Source: Ontholestes murinus (lineage: Eukaryota > Arthropoda > Insecta > Coleoptera > Staphylinidae). From it: a DNA stretch of 64,000 bases. Positions within the stretch are counted from its first letter, which is position 1. The number at the start of each line of letters is the position of its first letter. Below the pieces are notes generated by a model that did no database searches, had not been told where the DNA came from, and worked only from the letters and a program-made list of their open reading frames with translations. The DNA lies in the NCBI GenBank assembly GCA_963969525.1, contig OZ018388.1:35961107-36025106 (forward strand), in the 5' to 3' direction. Shown piece after piece: positions 9,916-22,150 of the stretch. The translations under genes and the position numbers were made by a program.

Positions 9916-10665
9916 TTATTTGGAAAAACTGATACGTCTCAATCGGTTTTTAAAGCCTGCAAACGAAGGTGTAAATAAAGCAAAATTGTCATTGTTACTA
10001 AGATCGTTTGGCTTCTTCATCAAGCGGTTAATGGGGTTGTATATACCATATTTAGTAGGATGGAAGGCTAAACGAAAGAACGGCTTATATCTCGACTGTG
10101 GGCCGCGTGGTATGTTGAAGGTTAATTTTTCCACTAAATCCATACAATGAATATGACCGTTTACAATCTTGTATAAAAGAGACATATCTAAATATATTCT
10201 TCTCTCCGACAGTTACTTGATGTTCAGTAACACGAGCATTTCACTATGACTATAAGTGCTAGTAAAATGCTTGTTCATTCTAAAAAACATTTGTTTTAAA
10301 AACTTGCTTTGAACCATCTTCAGCTGATGACTTAGGCTATTGGTATATGGCGACCAAACGGTTGAGGCATATTCAAGATGAGGCCGAACTCGTGGGACGT
10401 ATAAGAAACGAATAGTGCTGACTTTAAAATTAGTGCTAAATCTAGAAATGAATCCCAAAAGCTTTAATGCTTTGGTGCAAATAAATCGTATGTGATTCAC
10501 AACATTTAACTTTGATGTGAATATAACACCTAAGTCATTAATTACACAAACTCTTTCTACAATATTATTATACAGTGTATAATTATTATTCCTAATAACC
10601 TCCCGATAGAACGATATACATACACATTTTTTAGATTTAAATCTAGATAATTTGTCTTGCTCCAT
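9916..10665 (-). pseudogene. NL4 RT thumb and C-terminus
   Basis: Two adjacent open stretches (10665-10213 and 10185-9916) encode the thumb: ERVCVINDLGVIFTSKLN, ICTKALKLLGFISRF, VRPHLEYASTVWSPY and MVQSKFLKQMFF. Next comes LDMSLLYKIVNGHIHCMD, and the C-terminal NPINRLMKKPNDL ending in RRISFSK. The order matches CR1/Jockey-type ORF2 C-termini. A stop separates the two stretches near 10190-10210. Confidence 0.85.
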
Positions 10666-11048
10666 AAAGGCACAATATCTACATCAGCCTGAAGTTGCAT
10701 TTGGTCATTCGGTGTCTTTATGCTTTTATATATCTTCAAGTTATCGGCGTAGAGAAGAAATTTGCTGTTTATAATATTTTTACCAATATCATTTATAAAT
10801 AGTAAAAATAATAAGGGTCCACAGTGAGAGCCCTGAGGCACACCCGATGTTACCTGAATTCTATCTGATAAGTATTTGCCTATTCGAATACGCTGAGTTC
10901 TATTAAGCAAATAGCTACCGAACCACTTTAATACATTGGCACCAAAACCCATCGATTTTAATTTATAAAGTAGTATCCCATGCTGTACGCGGTCGAAAGC
11001 CTTGGAGATGTCGGTATAAATTGAATCAACTTGTGACCCGCTCTCCAA
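10557..11048 (-). pseudogene. NL4 RT palm with altered active site (YADN)
   Basis: This stretch carries DISKAFDRVQHGILLYKL, SGVPQGSHCGPLLFLLFI and LLYADNLKIYKS. The second Asp of the YADD box is Asn (codon AAC, reading 10751-10740). That alone should abolish polymerisation unless it is a sequencing or assembly error. A frameshift near 10660 passes the reading to the thumb domain. Confidence 0.9.
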
Positions 11049-11947
11049 AGACTCTGCAGATATGTTTGGTAGACTATTAAATTTGTTATTGTCGATTTAC
11101 CTCTCAGAAATCCATGCTGTTCATCAATAATTGCATGAACACATGACCACCTTAATTCTTTAGAGATAAGCATGTCCAGCATTTTGGGGAGCACGGATTG
11201 AATTGACATCCCACGATAATTTTCTATGTTTCCCCTACAGCCATTTTTAAATATAGGTACGACAAAACTATCTTTCCACAATGTTGGAAATATCCCAGAC
11301 AATAATGACCGTTCAAATATAGCATGGATAGGTTTACTTAGAGTATACACACATCTTTTTAAAAAATAAGCGGGAATGCCATCAGGACCGGCACTGCAAG
11401 ACTCCGGTAAAATTGACAAAGAATTGAAGACATCTACGAGAGTAACATTAAGATTATTTACATCTATTGATGAGAGGCCATCGTAATTGGGTAATATAGC
11501 ATTTTTCTGCTGGTAGGCTCTAGAAAAATGTCTTGCAAATAAATCCACACTAGTAGCTGTGGAACGGCTTATATCATTATTTAGATACATTTCTGTAGGA
11601 TATCCAGCAGTTTTATTACAACTATTAACATGGTCCCAGAATCGCTTTGAATTATTATTAATATCATGTTCAACACGATCAATATATTGTTTATATAATA
11701 AATCGTTAAGATCACTGCATTGTTTTCTCAAATTTTTGAACACCTCATAATGTGATGTGAGACCTGTGCTTTTGTACTCATAATGAGCACGCTTTTTTGC
11801 TTTTATTAATTGAATCAATTCCTTATTAAACCATTTGGGATAATTAAATGTTTTTACACATTTGACGGGTACAAACATTTTAAAAACATAATATATAATA
11901 TCATTAAATGTGGAGACATAATTATTGACGCAATTGCCGGACAACAT
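10958..11947 (-). pseudogene. NL4 linker and RT N-terminal half
   Basis: The 329-codon open stretch contains the linker (YPKWFNKELIQLIKAKKR, RFWDHVNSC), then AGPDGIPAYFLKRCVY, FPTLWKDSFVVPIFKNG, NYRGMSIQSVLPKMLD and EQHGFLRGKSTITNL. These are RT motifs 0 to 2 in canonical order. The frame is lost near 11050, and translation resumes in the next frame with IYTDISKAFDRVQHGILL. Confidence 0.9.
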
Positions 11948-12059
11948 TATATTCCAGTCAATATTCGCTAATAAGTTATTAATTGCACCATAATCAGCTG
12001 CTTTAAAGTCATATATGTACTCTAAATTATCATTTACAAATTCAGCCGTTTTGATTTAG

Positions 12060-12580
12060 ATAATAAAGCGATTAAAGTATACTAACAAGATAACCCTTGT
12101 ATGTGGCATATTCTATTTTTGTTGAAAAACGAAGCAATATTTTTTATCTACAAGAACAGATAAATTATTAACAAAAAATGATAAATTTCTATTCTACCTT
12201 AACCTCGTGAAATACTTCTATATTTAGCCTAACTGTTTATTGCAATTTTGCAATTTTATAGATCTCCAGAAAACTATATGAAAAATGTTAGAATAATAAT
12301 TTAAACAGAAAACACAATTTTATAATGCATAAATTTAAAGTTTAAAATGAATTTATTGGCTCCATTTAGACTTTTCTATTATTATTAATTATTATTACTT
12401 AATTCTTGTTTTTGGTTTTCAATTATTTGTATATATACAAAAATTCAAAGGGTTCTTCCCTGGAATATTCAAAGAATATTTTGTACATTCATGATTTTTG
12501 AAGATATAAAGCGAACAAAATTTTGCAAAACAAAAACAGTTTACTTAATTAATAATAAGTGGTTGATTTTCAAAATGTTT
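12060..12580. other. AT-rich DNA, nothing recognised
   Basis: No supported coding or structured signal was found between the two flanking non-LTR copies. Confidence 0.5.
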
Positions 12581-12584
12581 ATTT

Positions 12585-12995
12585 TATTTATTTAGTTAAC
12601 GGTAGCAACTTTTATACGAATAACTTACACTTATAAATTGATCATAACTAAATCTAATAACTAATATTCAATAACATAATTTATTTAAATTAACTCTAGA
12701 TAGATTTCGTTTAAAACTATTCAAAGACAAAATAAATCAAAATTAGGATTAGCTTTAAGGATGTATGCACAACTCATTAGTCGTTGAATAGGATTGTTGA
12801 AACTATAATTATTAGTTGCAGCGTTCAATCAAAAGTGGTTTCGTCCGTAGAGGTCTGAATGAAGTAGAAATATGAAAATTAACAAATCGAATTATTTCAC
12901 AATTTACTAAACTTGTTATAATTTTGAATAAAATAAATAAGTTCTACGGACTTCTAAGGACTCAATATTAAGTATGCAACGAACAACGCCATAAT
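12585..12995 (-). pseudogene. 3'-terminal RT fragment NL5
   Basis: The minus strand reads RPLRTKPLLIERCN, NYSFNNPIQRLMSCAYILK, ANPNFDLF and SFKRNLSR, split by stops. These are the C-terminal blocks seen at the end of ORF2 in neighbouring copies (compare NPINRLMK in NL4). Only about 400 bp remains, a typical 5'-truncated insertion. Confidence 0.65.
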
Positions 12996-13084
12996 TAAAA
13001 GAGCTGAAATTGATCTGGTAATTAAATTTAAAAACTACATATGAAATAAATAGCTTTTTTCTACTCCTATAATATAATATTTAT

Positions 13085-14450
13085 TATTTATTTATTTATT
13101 TACGGTATTACCATTTTACAAATATTGACATTAAATAATACAATCAAAAGAAAATATATACATAAAAATAAGAAAAGAAAAGAAAAAGTAAATAAATATA
13201 ATTCTATAAAAAACTATATATTAGAACTAAACATACGTATACGCAAGACATAATTAATATAACAGAAATAATTTTAACATAAAACAAATTCTTTTTAACC
13301 TGATTTATACATTTGGACAAAGCGAAAGGTCAATCAATTTCAAATGGTACTTAAAACTATCAAAGGAAGTACCGAATAATAAAAAGTTGGGGGAGAGCAA
13401 ATCGTATTACAAAATCTAACCATCCTGCAGAAGGGATTGTTTCTAGCAAAACAACTTCGATGAAAATTTTCTCGGAAAATTTGATGATTCCTTGTTCTTG
13501 ATGGCGTATTAAAATTTAATTGTGCCAGTAGCTCACTGCAATTAATTAAACCATTTACTATTTTAAATAGAATACATAAATCACAATATAAACGTCTTTC
13601 ACGAAGAGATGATAATTTTAAAAATAAAAGCATGCCACTACGACTATAATCTAATCTGTTTATTAAATTACGGTATGAAATATATAAAAGAAATTTGTTT
13701 TGCACTCGTTCAATTTGATCTATATATTTTAAATAAAATGGAGACCAAATACATGAAGCGTATTCCAATTGAGGAATACTTTAAGGTCGTCTGCATATAA
13801 TAGAAAATTGCAATGTTTAATATAAGTGTTAAGGTCATTTATAAATAGTAAAAATAGAATGGGTCCACAGTGGGAACCCTGCGGAACACCAGAAGTAATA
13901 TTGATTGCTCTAGAAATGAAACAATTGATTTTAACAAATTGTACTCTATCAGTCAAATAACTCTGAATCCATTTTATAATATCACTACCAAAACCTATGC
14001 GATGTAATTTATCTACTAAAATAGTATGAGAAACCCGGTCAAACGCTTTGAAAAAGTCTGTATACACTGTACCTACCTGACAATTGCTCACAAACGCCTT
14101 TAATATATAATCCTGGTATATAAGTAAATTTGATACAGTAGACTTTCCAAAACAAAAACCGTGTTGCTCATTACAAATAATATGTTTACAAGAAAACATT
14201 ACTTGCTCGGCAATCATTTTATCAAACATCTTTGGAATGACAGATTGGATAGATAGACCCCTCTATAATTCATAATATCTTCTCTTGAACTATTTTTAAA
14301 ACAGGCCTAATATAACTTTCTTTCCATATTATAGGAAAGACACATGTTTTCAAAGAAATATTAAATATTTTATTTAATGGTGCACAAAGAGAATAGATAC
14401 AATGTTTAATGAAAAAAGCTGGTATTCCATCAGGACCAGGATTACAAGAG
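13085..14450 (-). mobile_element. Non-LTR retrotransposon NL6 with internal RT deletion
   Basis: The minus strand begins NPGPDGIPAFFIKHCIY near 14430, then FPIIWKESYI, then an open stretch at 14229-13729 with EQHGFCFGKSTVSNLLIY, YTDFFKAFDRVSHTIL, SGVPQGSHCGPILFLLFI and LLYADDLKVF (active site intact). It then jumps directly to MEYASCIWSPFYLKYIDQ and VQNKFLLYISYRNL (13768-13340). About 150-180 residues of thumb are missing at the junction near 13765. The 3' end shows ATGGTAATACCGT followed by (AAAT)n at 13085-13115. Confidence 0.85.
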
Positions 14451-14452
14451 TT

Positions 14453-14532
14453 TGTTCACATGTTAATGGCCTTCGGCTCATGCAGCAAATTTCATACTCG
14501 TGGACAATGAGTATCATTGTATGCTCATTATA
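14453..14532. repeat. Fragment of a dispersed palindromic repeat family
   Basis: The block around 14494-14540 (CAATGAGTATCATTGTATGC, then TCATTATACAATATACT) recurs almost unchanged at 38756-38800. The left part, CAGCAAATTTCATAC, matches the reverse complement of the loop of the 38.7-kb copy. It separates the RT pieces NL6 and NL7, so it is probably an insertion at their boundary. Confidence 0.7.
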
Positions 14533-14534
14533 CA

Positions 14535-15960
14535 ATATACTTTTACACGCGCTCTCTTTGTTCTTTGTACACTTTATAATATGGCCACCAAATAATCGAC
14601 GCATACTTGACAGTGGACCTGTTTAGACTATAATACAAAATTTTGTAGTAGCAAAACTAAACTTATTACAATTACGAAATAAAACCCATTAATTTGAACA
14701 CCTTCTTAGTAATTATTTCAATGTGGTCGGTAAAAGTTAGTTTCTTATCAAAATAGACACCTAGATCTTTAATACATTCCACTCTTTCCAATATAATGTT
14801 GTTAATCTCATAATTATGCATTATCAAATTATGACGTCTACTGAAGGTAATAACTTTACATTTGTTGATATTTAGATCAAGACAATTTTTTCTAAAGTAA
14901 GAGGACAGATTATCTGAATCTGATTGGATTTCATGGCAAAGAAATATGATCAATAGTATGAAACAATACTTACAAATATCACTAATATAAATAATGAACA
15001 ATATCGGTTTTTTATCTTAACAACTTGAAATCGGTTTGATAAGAAACTACTAACCAAATTGACTATTTGTTCAGAGAGCCCCTAGCATTCAAGTTTTCTA
15101 GATAAGACATTATGTTGTACACGATCGAAGGCTTTAGAAAAGTCTGTATTAATTGTGTCAACTTGTCTGTGTCCAATAAGAAGGTTTCAATTCTAACAAA
15201 TTAGTTATTAAAGATTTCCCCTCCATAAAACCATGTTGCTGAATATTGATTACATTTTTAGACATCCATGATAGCTGACGAGAACTTTAGGTAAGATCGA
15301 CTACAAAGAAACGCCCCGATAATTTTGAAGGTCTTTAATATCACCACTTTTAAATATAGGTTTAATATATCTTTTCTTCCAGACATTTGGAAAACAAGAA
15401 CTATTAATTGATGATTGAAATAAAGTGTGAATCGGATAAGACAGTGAACATACACAATTGTGGCAAATTTGCCAGAACGTGTCCAGGGATTCCATCAGGG
15501 CCTACACTGAAATTTTTATTAAATGATACCAATTCTGCATATACATCACAATTAACAATTAACTTTGAAGGATTAACATTTTTGGACGGTTCATAATTAG
15601 CACTGAAAACATTACCAGGAACCACATTGGTGTAGACCTCCGAAAAGAATTCACCAAAAGCGTTTACAATTTCGACCTCTAAAGGTCATTCAAGAAGGTC
15701 CACCCGACTAATTTTTCTTATCACTAATAAAGTTCCAAACAAACGAGGGATTGTTTTTTATATTATATTGAACATCTTCACAGTAATAATTGAAAAACTC
15801 TTTATTGTTCTCGAAGATTACAAAATATGGTGTAGTCATTATTATCACCGATGTTTTTATATTTCGCGTTTATTTAATTCACTATAATTGTTTCGCAAAT
15901 CAACCACTTGTTATTATTTAAATATAATATGGATTTTCAACTATGTGCCTCGTCAATTAG
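14535..15960 (-). mobile_element. Non-LTR retrotransposon remnant NL7
   Basis: The minus-strand reading starts near 15790 with NPSFVWNFISDKK. It then gives VVPGNVFSANYEPSKN, SVGPDGIPGHVLANLPQL, PIFKSGDIKDLQNYRGVS, a broken FSKAFDRVQHN-like block near 15140, the thumb ILERVECIKDLGVYFDKK with ITKKVFKLMGFIS (14672-15001), and LYYSLNRSTVKYAS near 14600. The PQGS and YADD blocks are not visible, so the palm is deleted or scrambled around 15000. Numerous stops. Confidence 0.8.
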
Positions 15961-16009
15961 TTCAAAAACATGTTATTACCACAATTTACAAGTTTCTTAA
16001 ACTATAAAT

Positions 16010-16770
16010 TCATTGACTGCCGAACTCTTTCAAAAACATAAGGAATATATTCCATTGTGTTACATCCAATGTCGCATGTCTTCCACGTTCTCCCTTGAGT
16101 GGTGTTAATCAATGGCATTAAATATCTCCAAAGGAAATGCGATCTCCGTATGTTACTGTTAAAAAGTCACGAGCAACCACACTTAAATGTACTGATGCAC
16201 CATCGTACATAAACCACTTTGCATATATTATTGTCAATAATACATACTCCAGAAACTGAGCTACAGTTTGGTTTAAAGGTTGCGATACACCTCACCAGTA
16301 ATTAGAAATACCAGTCATCTACAATATTAACCCAAATGTTCAACGAGAACTGATGTTGAAAATGATCTTCAAGTATCTCATGTAGATTTTTCAGCCCACA
16401 CATGGTTATTATGAAAATTTCTTATTGCATGTCTTGAAAAATTCGCTTCATCGGTAAAAAGAATCAGCATCAGTGAGGAATTTTAACCAATAAGCGCAAA
16501 ATCCATTGAAAGAATGCAATATATAGAGAAAAGTGAGCAGGAAAAAGTGCCTGAACGCGTTGTATGTGTTATAGATACAACAAATAACTCTAAGAATTTT
16601 CCAAACTTACATTCAAAGTGCTTGCAATTTTTTGAGTAGAAGTACCTGGATCTTTCTCTTTCATGTCCAGCAAATTCTCTTCCATTTTTACCGTTCTTGC
16701 TGCCATTGCCCTCATTTCAATGTGCCTGTTTCATAAAGATGCTGATGAATACTTTGTAACTTTTGTAATT
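16010..16770 (-). pseudogene. Mariner/Tc1-like transposase remnant
   Basis: The minus strand reads MEENLLDMKEKDPGTSTQK followed by IASTLNVSLENS (helix-turn-helix), IQRVQALFPAHFS, FCxW-like residues, LFTDEANFSRHAIRNFHN (first catalytic Asp), DHFQHQFSLNIWVNIVDD, and WFMYDGASVHLSVVARD followed by FLTVTYGD (second Asp). This is the canonical order of insect DDE transposases of this superfamily. The third acidic motif is not visible below 16010. Stops and shifts show it is dead. The flanks show no clear terminal repeats. Confidence 0.8.
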
Positions 16771-16939
16771 AATTGCTATGAGCAAGCCCATAAATGAAGT
16801 GTACGCCAGTCATCTTAACGTTCATATAGTGATTCATGAGAAAGGGTTTCACTAACAAAACTTTAACTGTTATTAGAAGAATGGACAAAAAATGTAGAAA
16901 ATGTAAAAAAATCTAGAGAAATAGTTTACTTTCATGCGA

Positions 16940-17055
16940 AATAACAGACGAAATTATAGAGGGAGTAATTAAAGATTTCACGGAGGAAGTGGTGGAAAAA
17001 GCTTTTAATGAAGTAAAACAAGGAAAAGCAGTGGACATGGACAGAAATGCGAGAT
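16940..17055 (+). pseudogene. RT N-terminal fragment NL8a
   Basis: The frame reads EITDEIIEGVIKDFTEE then VVEKAFNEVKQGKAVDMD. This matches the pre-palm VERAFEEIKRGKAPGLDG motif of the element at 44.1-49.8 kb. It is short and isolated. The thumb of the same family lies 0.9 kb downstream on the same strand, suggesting one disrupted copy. Confidence 0.55.
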
Positions 17056-17089
17056 TTAACCGTAGTGTTGTAGGAAATGTCATTATTTA

Positions 17090-17645
17090 ATTGAATAATT
17101 AAGTTTTACTCGCCGTTTGATTGCCTTTTAATAAGTTCACTTTTTATTTTCTTAAAATAATCCATTTGTCTTTTAGTACGATCCGGTCGAAAATGATGAG
17201 AAGTTGATGTATCATTTTTGTTGCTCCTCTGTTTCATTTTTGAAGATTATCGGAGTCTGGAATCAACTTGAGCTGTGCCTAGCCTCAATTTTTTTGTGGT
17301 TTGATATTTACTCCATGGGGTTTCAATACCCCTGTACGGAGTTGTAATCATCTTTTATTTTATTTTCGGGATATATTAAATAGCAAGATATAATATATAT
17401 AATTTACTCTTCCGGTTGGCAGTTTCCATTAGTACATCTTCAATGTAAGAATTACTATTAGATACAAAGTCGGCATCGCAACCTCTTAATTGAGTCATAT
17501 TTACATTCTCTAGTTTCATTATACGAGACTGTAGAGTATGTAGGCGTTCAATAACGGTATTTCTTAATTCAACTTTTAATTCTTCAAATTTTGCATCCAG
17601 TATTTTATTAAGAAGTTCGACAGTAATTATTTCACTCACAGGCTC
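17090..17645 (-). pseudogene. ORF1 fragment of a non-LTR element (NL9)
   Basis: ATG at 17639 reads MSEIITVELLNKILDAKFEE then a coiled-coil stretch and ETANRKSKLYIL. After a gap KLRLGTAQVDSRLR and FRPDRTKRQMDYFKKIKSEL with IKRQSNGE follow near 17130-17180. RPDRTKxQ..Y...K.EL is a conserved block in ORF1 C-terminal domains of Jockey-like elements. The centre of the domain is deleted. Confidence 0.65.
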
Positions 17646-17649
17646 ATTA

Positions 17650-17980
17650 TTAAAGTGTATGCATTTTTACACTCCCATCCTAATTTCTATTTTCTTGCGA
17701 TCAGAACATCTGACACGAATTGAATTCCTGTATTTTCCATTTTGTATACGGGGTATTTGGATTAACGCCTTGATTACAAACACCGTTAACCATAGTGGGT
17801 ATTTGTTGTTATTTAAAATGTTATGTTAAAATGAAAATTCGCACCTACGGGCCTATCGTGTTGACTAATAAAATAGACAAACAAAAACGACCACGAATAG
17901 GATTCTATGTTAAACAAAATTAAATTTTAATTAAAATTAAAGTATAAATTCTAAAATAAATATTAATTTCTCTGTGGAAG
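17650..17980. other. Unassigned AT-rich DNA, possible 5' UTR of the NL9 fragment
   Basis: It lies directly upstream of the minus-strand ORF1 start. No motif supports a specific function. Confidence 0.3.
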
Positions 17981-17984
17981 AGAG

Positions 17985-18850
17985 GAAAGTGATTTGGTGT
18001 GGCGCAGTATGATATTAATGTAAAAAAGATTGAGGAGAAATAAAAGACATTTTGAAGAGAGTGGAAAGATATATGGATAAGAGAGGACTATGTGTGAATG
18101 TAGGGAACACGAAGTAAGAAGGTTTAAGAATAAAGGAAGCAAAGGAAGAGTAAAATAATTAGAATGGAAAGGTGAAGTAATTGAAAGGATAAAGGCATTA
18201 AAGTATCTAGGATTTATTTCTAAACATACAAGTAGATTCGTGGAACATGTAAAATGGGTGCAAGGAGAGTGAGGAAAATGGTTGGTGAACAAATTTCGAG
18301 TGGCATGTAAATTATTATATGCCTGTGTGAAGTCGAGCTTAATGTAAGGAGTAGAAGTATGGGAAACAAGAATTTATGATTGCAAGAGAAAGCAACTATG
18401 GTTTCTGAAGCATATGCTTAGGGTTGAAAAGTCAAGTGTTTCACAAAATAAATGGAGTAAGCCTCTGGGGTCTCAATGCAGAAAATAATGTGTTATAAAA
18501 TGAAGTTGTTCGGATTAGAGAAAGAGAAACTGGTAAGATGGGTATAGAAAGGGTACATAGGTATAGTGGAATCTAAGTGGAGAATAGATAGAAATAGAAT
18601 GTAAGAAAAAGTATGGTTATCGGAGAAGAGCATGGAGTAGCGGGTACGGATTGGGTAAAAGAGAAAGGGAAAAAATTGAAATTCTTGAAAGGCAGGGTTT
18701 TATTAAAAGGAGTGAATATAATAACATGTGTAAAATGTGTGTGAAATTTTGTGGGAAGAAACAAAACGGTGACTGAATTGAAGAGGAAAGCTGGTGCCGG
18801 GGTAAAAATTCTGATTAAATTCGAGTAGGAAAAAGATGAAAGAAGGAAAT
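17985..18850 (+). pseudogene. RT thumb/C-terminal fragment NL8b (same family as the 44-50 kb element)
   Basis: The plus strand reads DILKRVERYMDKRGLCVNV, then LEWKGEVIERIKALKYLGF, VEHVKWVQ, CKLLYACVKSSLM and GVEVWETRIYDCKRKQLW. These align block by block with MLGRIERYMDKRGLCVNV, ELKWKGEVIERVKEFKYLG and GVETWGVKQYECIERKQ of the copy at 44144-45139. The copy is riddled with stops and is clearly older. Confidence 0.75.
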
Positions 18851-18879
18851 TATTATAGGTATTGTTATTGTATTATTAT

Positions 18880-19175
18880 ATGATAATAGCGGTCTTTATG
18901 AATTTTGTCTTATTCGAAGCAGTGTGGTTTCAGATATTAATCTATGGTAATGCCTAGATATTTTATGGAAGTAGAAGGAGAAACAGTTATTTAGGACATA
19001 AAAAAATCATTTGAAGAATAATTGATGCGGTAATAAGAAATTAGGAGCGAAATTATTTTAAATTGGCATTTTTCAAACAGTGCTGTAGAAAGTCAATAAG
19101 CTGTTGAAGGGATGGTATATCTTTAGGTACTGTAGGTGCATGTGAAATTAGAGTCGACTCATCTCCAAATTGTAG
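18880..19175 (-). pseudogene. RT palm fragment NL10
   Basis: The minus strand reads LQFGDESTLISHAPTVPK, then PSLQQLIDFLQHCLKNANLK, and after frameshifts TVSPSTSIKYLGITID. FGDE occupies the position of the YADD active-site box, so catalytic residues are lost. The remainder of the element is absent. Confidence 0.6.
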
Positions 19176-19199
19176 TAAATAGAATCAGGATTGTAAATT

Positions 19200-20320
19200 T
19201 ATTAAAGAAAATATTATAAAGGGGATCGAATAAATAATATTGCTGTCAAAAGTGAAAAAAAAACAACACAGTTTAATTCTAAAAATCATCTTCTAAGATT
19301 TAATTAGTAAATATAAAAACTGGATATTTGTTTTTACTATCTACGAAAAATACTGTTTGCCAGTACAAGTTATAAATATATTTAAAAAGGAAATTATCAT
19401 TAGATTTCTAAAATATTTGCTTAAATCTGATATGAAGGTTAACAATAGCTTTGGCTTTTATGAATTTTTATTTCTAATTTTATATTTAATATCTATAAAA
19501 CAAATTCATTAAAAAAATATGGACTATTTTTATTATATTTGATAAACTCTTTATATTGTTTCTAACCATTACAATTTGTTGAAGTTAAACTGTTCTTTTT
19601 ATTATGGGTCTGTAGTTTAAACCTTTGCAAACTTATAATTAGTTTGTGAACATTAAAAACAGGGCCTCTTCATAAAACCCAATTTGTAATATAAACAAGT
19701 GGAATGTATTTTAAAGTCTCTCATAAAAAAAATAATTAATGGTATGAGCCATTTAATATATCAAAACACGCCAGTTTTAATTTTTAAGTTAAAATATAAA
19801 CAGGCTATTGATAAGATGAATTGATGTTTTACCAAGGTTATATGAAGTGTTTATATTTAATGAACTAAATATTTAGTTGATCATAAGATAAATATTGATT
19901 TCATTTTAATCAAAATATATAGTACTTTAAATGTTCATATTTTCTGGATAATTACGTTTTAAATTTAGAATGGGATTTTTCTAAATAAAGTATTATTATT
20001 AAAAGATTATTGTTAACAAACTGCTGAAAATTGTCTTCAATTAATATATCTCTTTGTTATTTTTTAATAAAAAGTAAACTTACTTTTAGAATTTTAATTT
20101 TAAATACGATAAATCTTTTTTCGTAATAATTAATGATATAAAATTTTAAACGAATTATCTCTTTCTGTGATAAGTTTATTTATTTCCTCGCATAAAATAT
20201 AAAGATACTTTACTTACATACAATAAAAACTTGCCCTTTTTCATTCAAAAAAGAGAGCATATAAATATTTGTCCTAGAAGAATTTAAAAATAGTTTAGTT
20301 GACTGTTGAATGAAATGGGA
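19200..20320. other. AT-rich DNA, nothing recognised
   Basis: No supported gene, repeat or structure was found here. Confidence 0.5.
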
Positions 20321-20535
20321 AAATAAAAATGAAAGGTAATCTCCCCTCGAATACGCGCCGAAAGTTTTTGTCATGTCAAAGTATCGGAATTTATCTGTGT
20401 GATGTTTTGCCGCCCACGATGGACATTTTCAGAGGAAATTTGAAACCAGTCCACCCTAACAAAATCAAACACCGTGGCCGCATCGAATTGTTTAAGCACA
20501 ATCTGATGATGACACAATTTATATTTTGTTATTGG
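20320..20535. other. GC-richer patch with a 69-codon open frame
   Basis: The plus frame 20329-20538 encodes a basic peptide without recognisable domain (ends FKHNLMMTQFIFCYW). Composition is richer in G and C than its surroundings, as is a second patch at 20770-20890. No splice-site context could be argued. I consider a conserved noncoding element or a lone exon equally possible. Confidence 0.25.
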
Positions 20536-21017
20536 TAAATTACTATAGAAACGAATTATTTCTAAAAAATGTGAATGACTATTATTAATTTAAAAATAAT
20601 AAGGTGCACATACAATTGATACTTATTTTCATTATCTTTTTAAAAAGAAGACATCGGAATTAATTAATTATGTATTTAGATAGATTAATATATAGATATT
20701 TTAAAAGAATCTATATTTTTATCACTTTCTCTATTAAATGACTAAGGACTTAAAGTCATGACCTGCTTACACGAAATCCAGTATCGTTAACCCTCATTCT
20801 CATTTCTCGGACCACCAATTTTTCTGCTGGCACGAACTGGTCGTCGCGGTGTTGTGGATCTAATTTAAAGCTCGGTCGTCGACACTTTTTAAGCTTACTT
20901 TATCATATATAATATTGTAATAATGTTTAAATAATTAAACTTTATTACTTTTGATAATAAGCTATTAAGTTCGAAATACGTGTCAGGAAACTGAAAATAT
21001 AAATATGGAACATTATT

Positions 21018-21568
21018 TAAGGTACAAGTGTAAAAAGTGAAACTTTTTACACGTGTGCCTTACAAAATTTTATCTTCGTTCGTAAAGGATTTTAAAGAAT
21101 ATATTCTTATGAGTAATATTTTAATGTCATTTCAATAATTCAATTAATGAAAACATATTTTACCCGCAGTGCACTAATGAAAGCGTTACTTAGCAACCAG
21201 TAAACAAGTCGCACAAATGTCGGCCGCCATTATTATTTATGGAAAAAATGTTCGATTTATTGTAATCGCTTCGACTTGCATTAAATGAAATCTTCAGAGT
21301 TCTTAAATCTGCCATTTCGTTTGTATTATATATTTTATTTATAGTTTATTAGTTATTTGTATCAATTAATAAAAAAAATAAGTTTTTCGTCGAAAATTTG
21401 TACTATAATATATTCATTTATCAAATTTCACTTTTCTGTGCAATAAAAACAGTTTGACATTACCGTGCAATAAAAACGTAAAAAAAGCACTAGTGCTTTA
21501 AAAAGCCACTTTTACAATGAAAAATGATGCAAAAAGCGTCTACTTTCTGTACGATCGTAGATAATAGT
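21018..21568 (+). repeat. About 0.55-kb repeat, copy A (tandem with copy B)
   Basis: It starts AAGGTACAAGTGTAAAAAGT and ends CTACTTTCTGTACGATCGTA. Copy A lacks about 40 bp after the first 25 bases relative to copies B and C, so its start is a near-perfect hairpin (AAGGTACAAGTGTAAAAAGT / ACTTTTTACACGTGTGCCTT). Inside are GTTACTTAGCAAC (21185-21197), GGCCGCCATTATTATTT and the 16-bp palindrome AAAGCACTAGTGCTTT. No terminal repeats of transposon type are seen. Confidence 0.9.
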
Positions 21569-21572
21569 TATT

Positions 21573-22150
21573 TAAGGTACAAGTGTAAAAAGTGATGCTT
21601 TATATTTAAAGCCAGGAGTGCAATAAAGAAACTTTTTACACGTGTGCCTTACAAAATTTTATCTTCGATCGTAAAGGATTTCAAAGAATATATTCTTATA
21701 GTAATATTTTAATGTCATTTCAATATTTCAATTAATGAAAACATATTTTACCCGCAGTGCACTAATGAAAGCGTTACTTAGCAACCAGTAAACAAGTCGC
21801 ACAAATGTCGGCCGCCATTATTATTTATGGAAAAAATGTTCGATTTATTGTAATCGCTTCGACTTGCATTAAATGAAATCTTCAGAGTTTTTAAATCTGC
21901 CATTTCGTTTGTATTATATATTTTATTTATAGTTTAATAGTTATTTGTATCAATTAATAAAAAAATAAGTTTTTCGTCGAAAATTTGTGCTATAATATAT
22001 TCATCTGTCAAATTTCACTTTTCTGTGCAATAAAAACAGTTTGACATGGCTGTGCAATAAAAACGTAAAAAAGCACTAGTGCTTTAAAAAGCCACTTTTA
22101 CAATGAAAAATGATGCAAAAAGCGTCTACTTTCTGTACGATCGTAGATAA
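21573..22150 (+). repeat. About 0.58-kb repeat, copy B
   Basis: It follows copy A after a few bases at a 555-bp period and is nearly identical to it, so the tandem duplication is recent. It keeps the stretch missing in A, which reads ARSAIKKLFTRVPYKILSSI in frame near 21612-21670. The X-box-like site is at 21773-21785. Confidence 0.9.

Larger units (their letters stand above)
9700..12055 (-). mobile_element. Non-LTR retrotransposon NL4, nearly complete RT half
   Basis: This is a minus-strand copy lacking ORF1 and most of the endonuclease. The first recognisable block is FVNDNLEYIYDFKAADYG near 12040, followed by the linker and a full RT to a stop at about 9916, then a 3' UTR and the tetranucleotide array. 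Only two or three frameshifts interrupt it, so it is among the younger copies. The RT type (NYRGMSIQS, EQHGFLRGKST, SGVPQGSHCGP) matches the copies at 13.1-14.4 and 50.7-53.3 kb. Confidence 0.9.
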
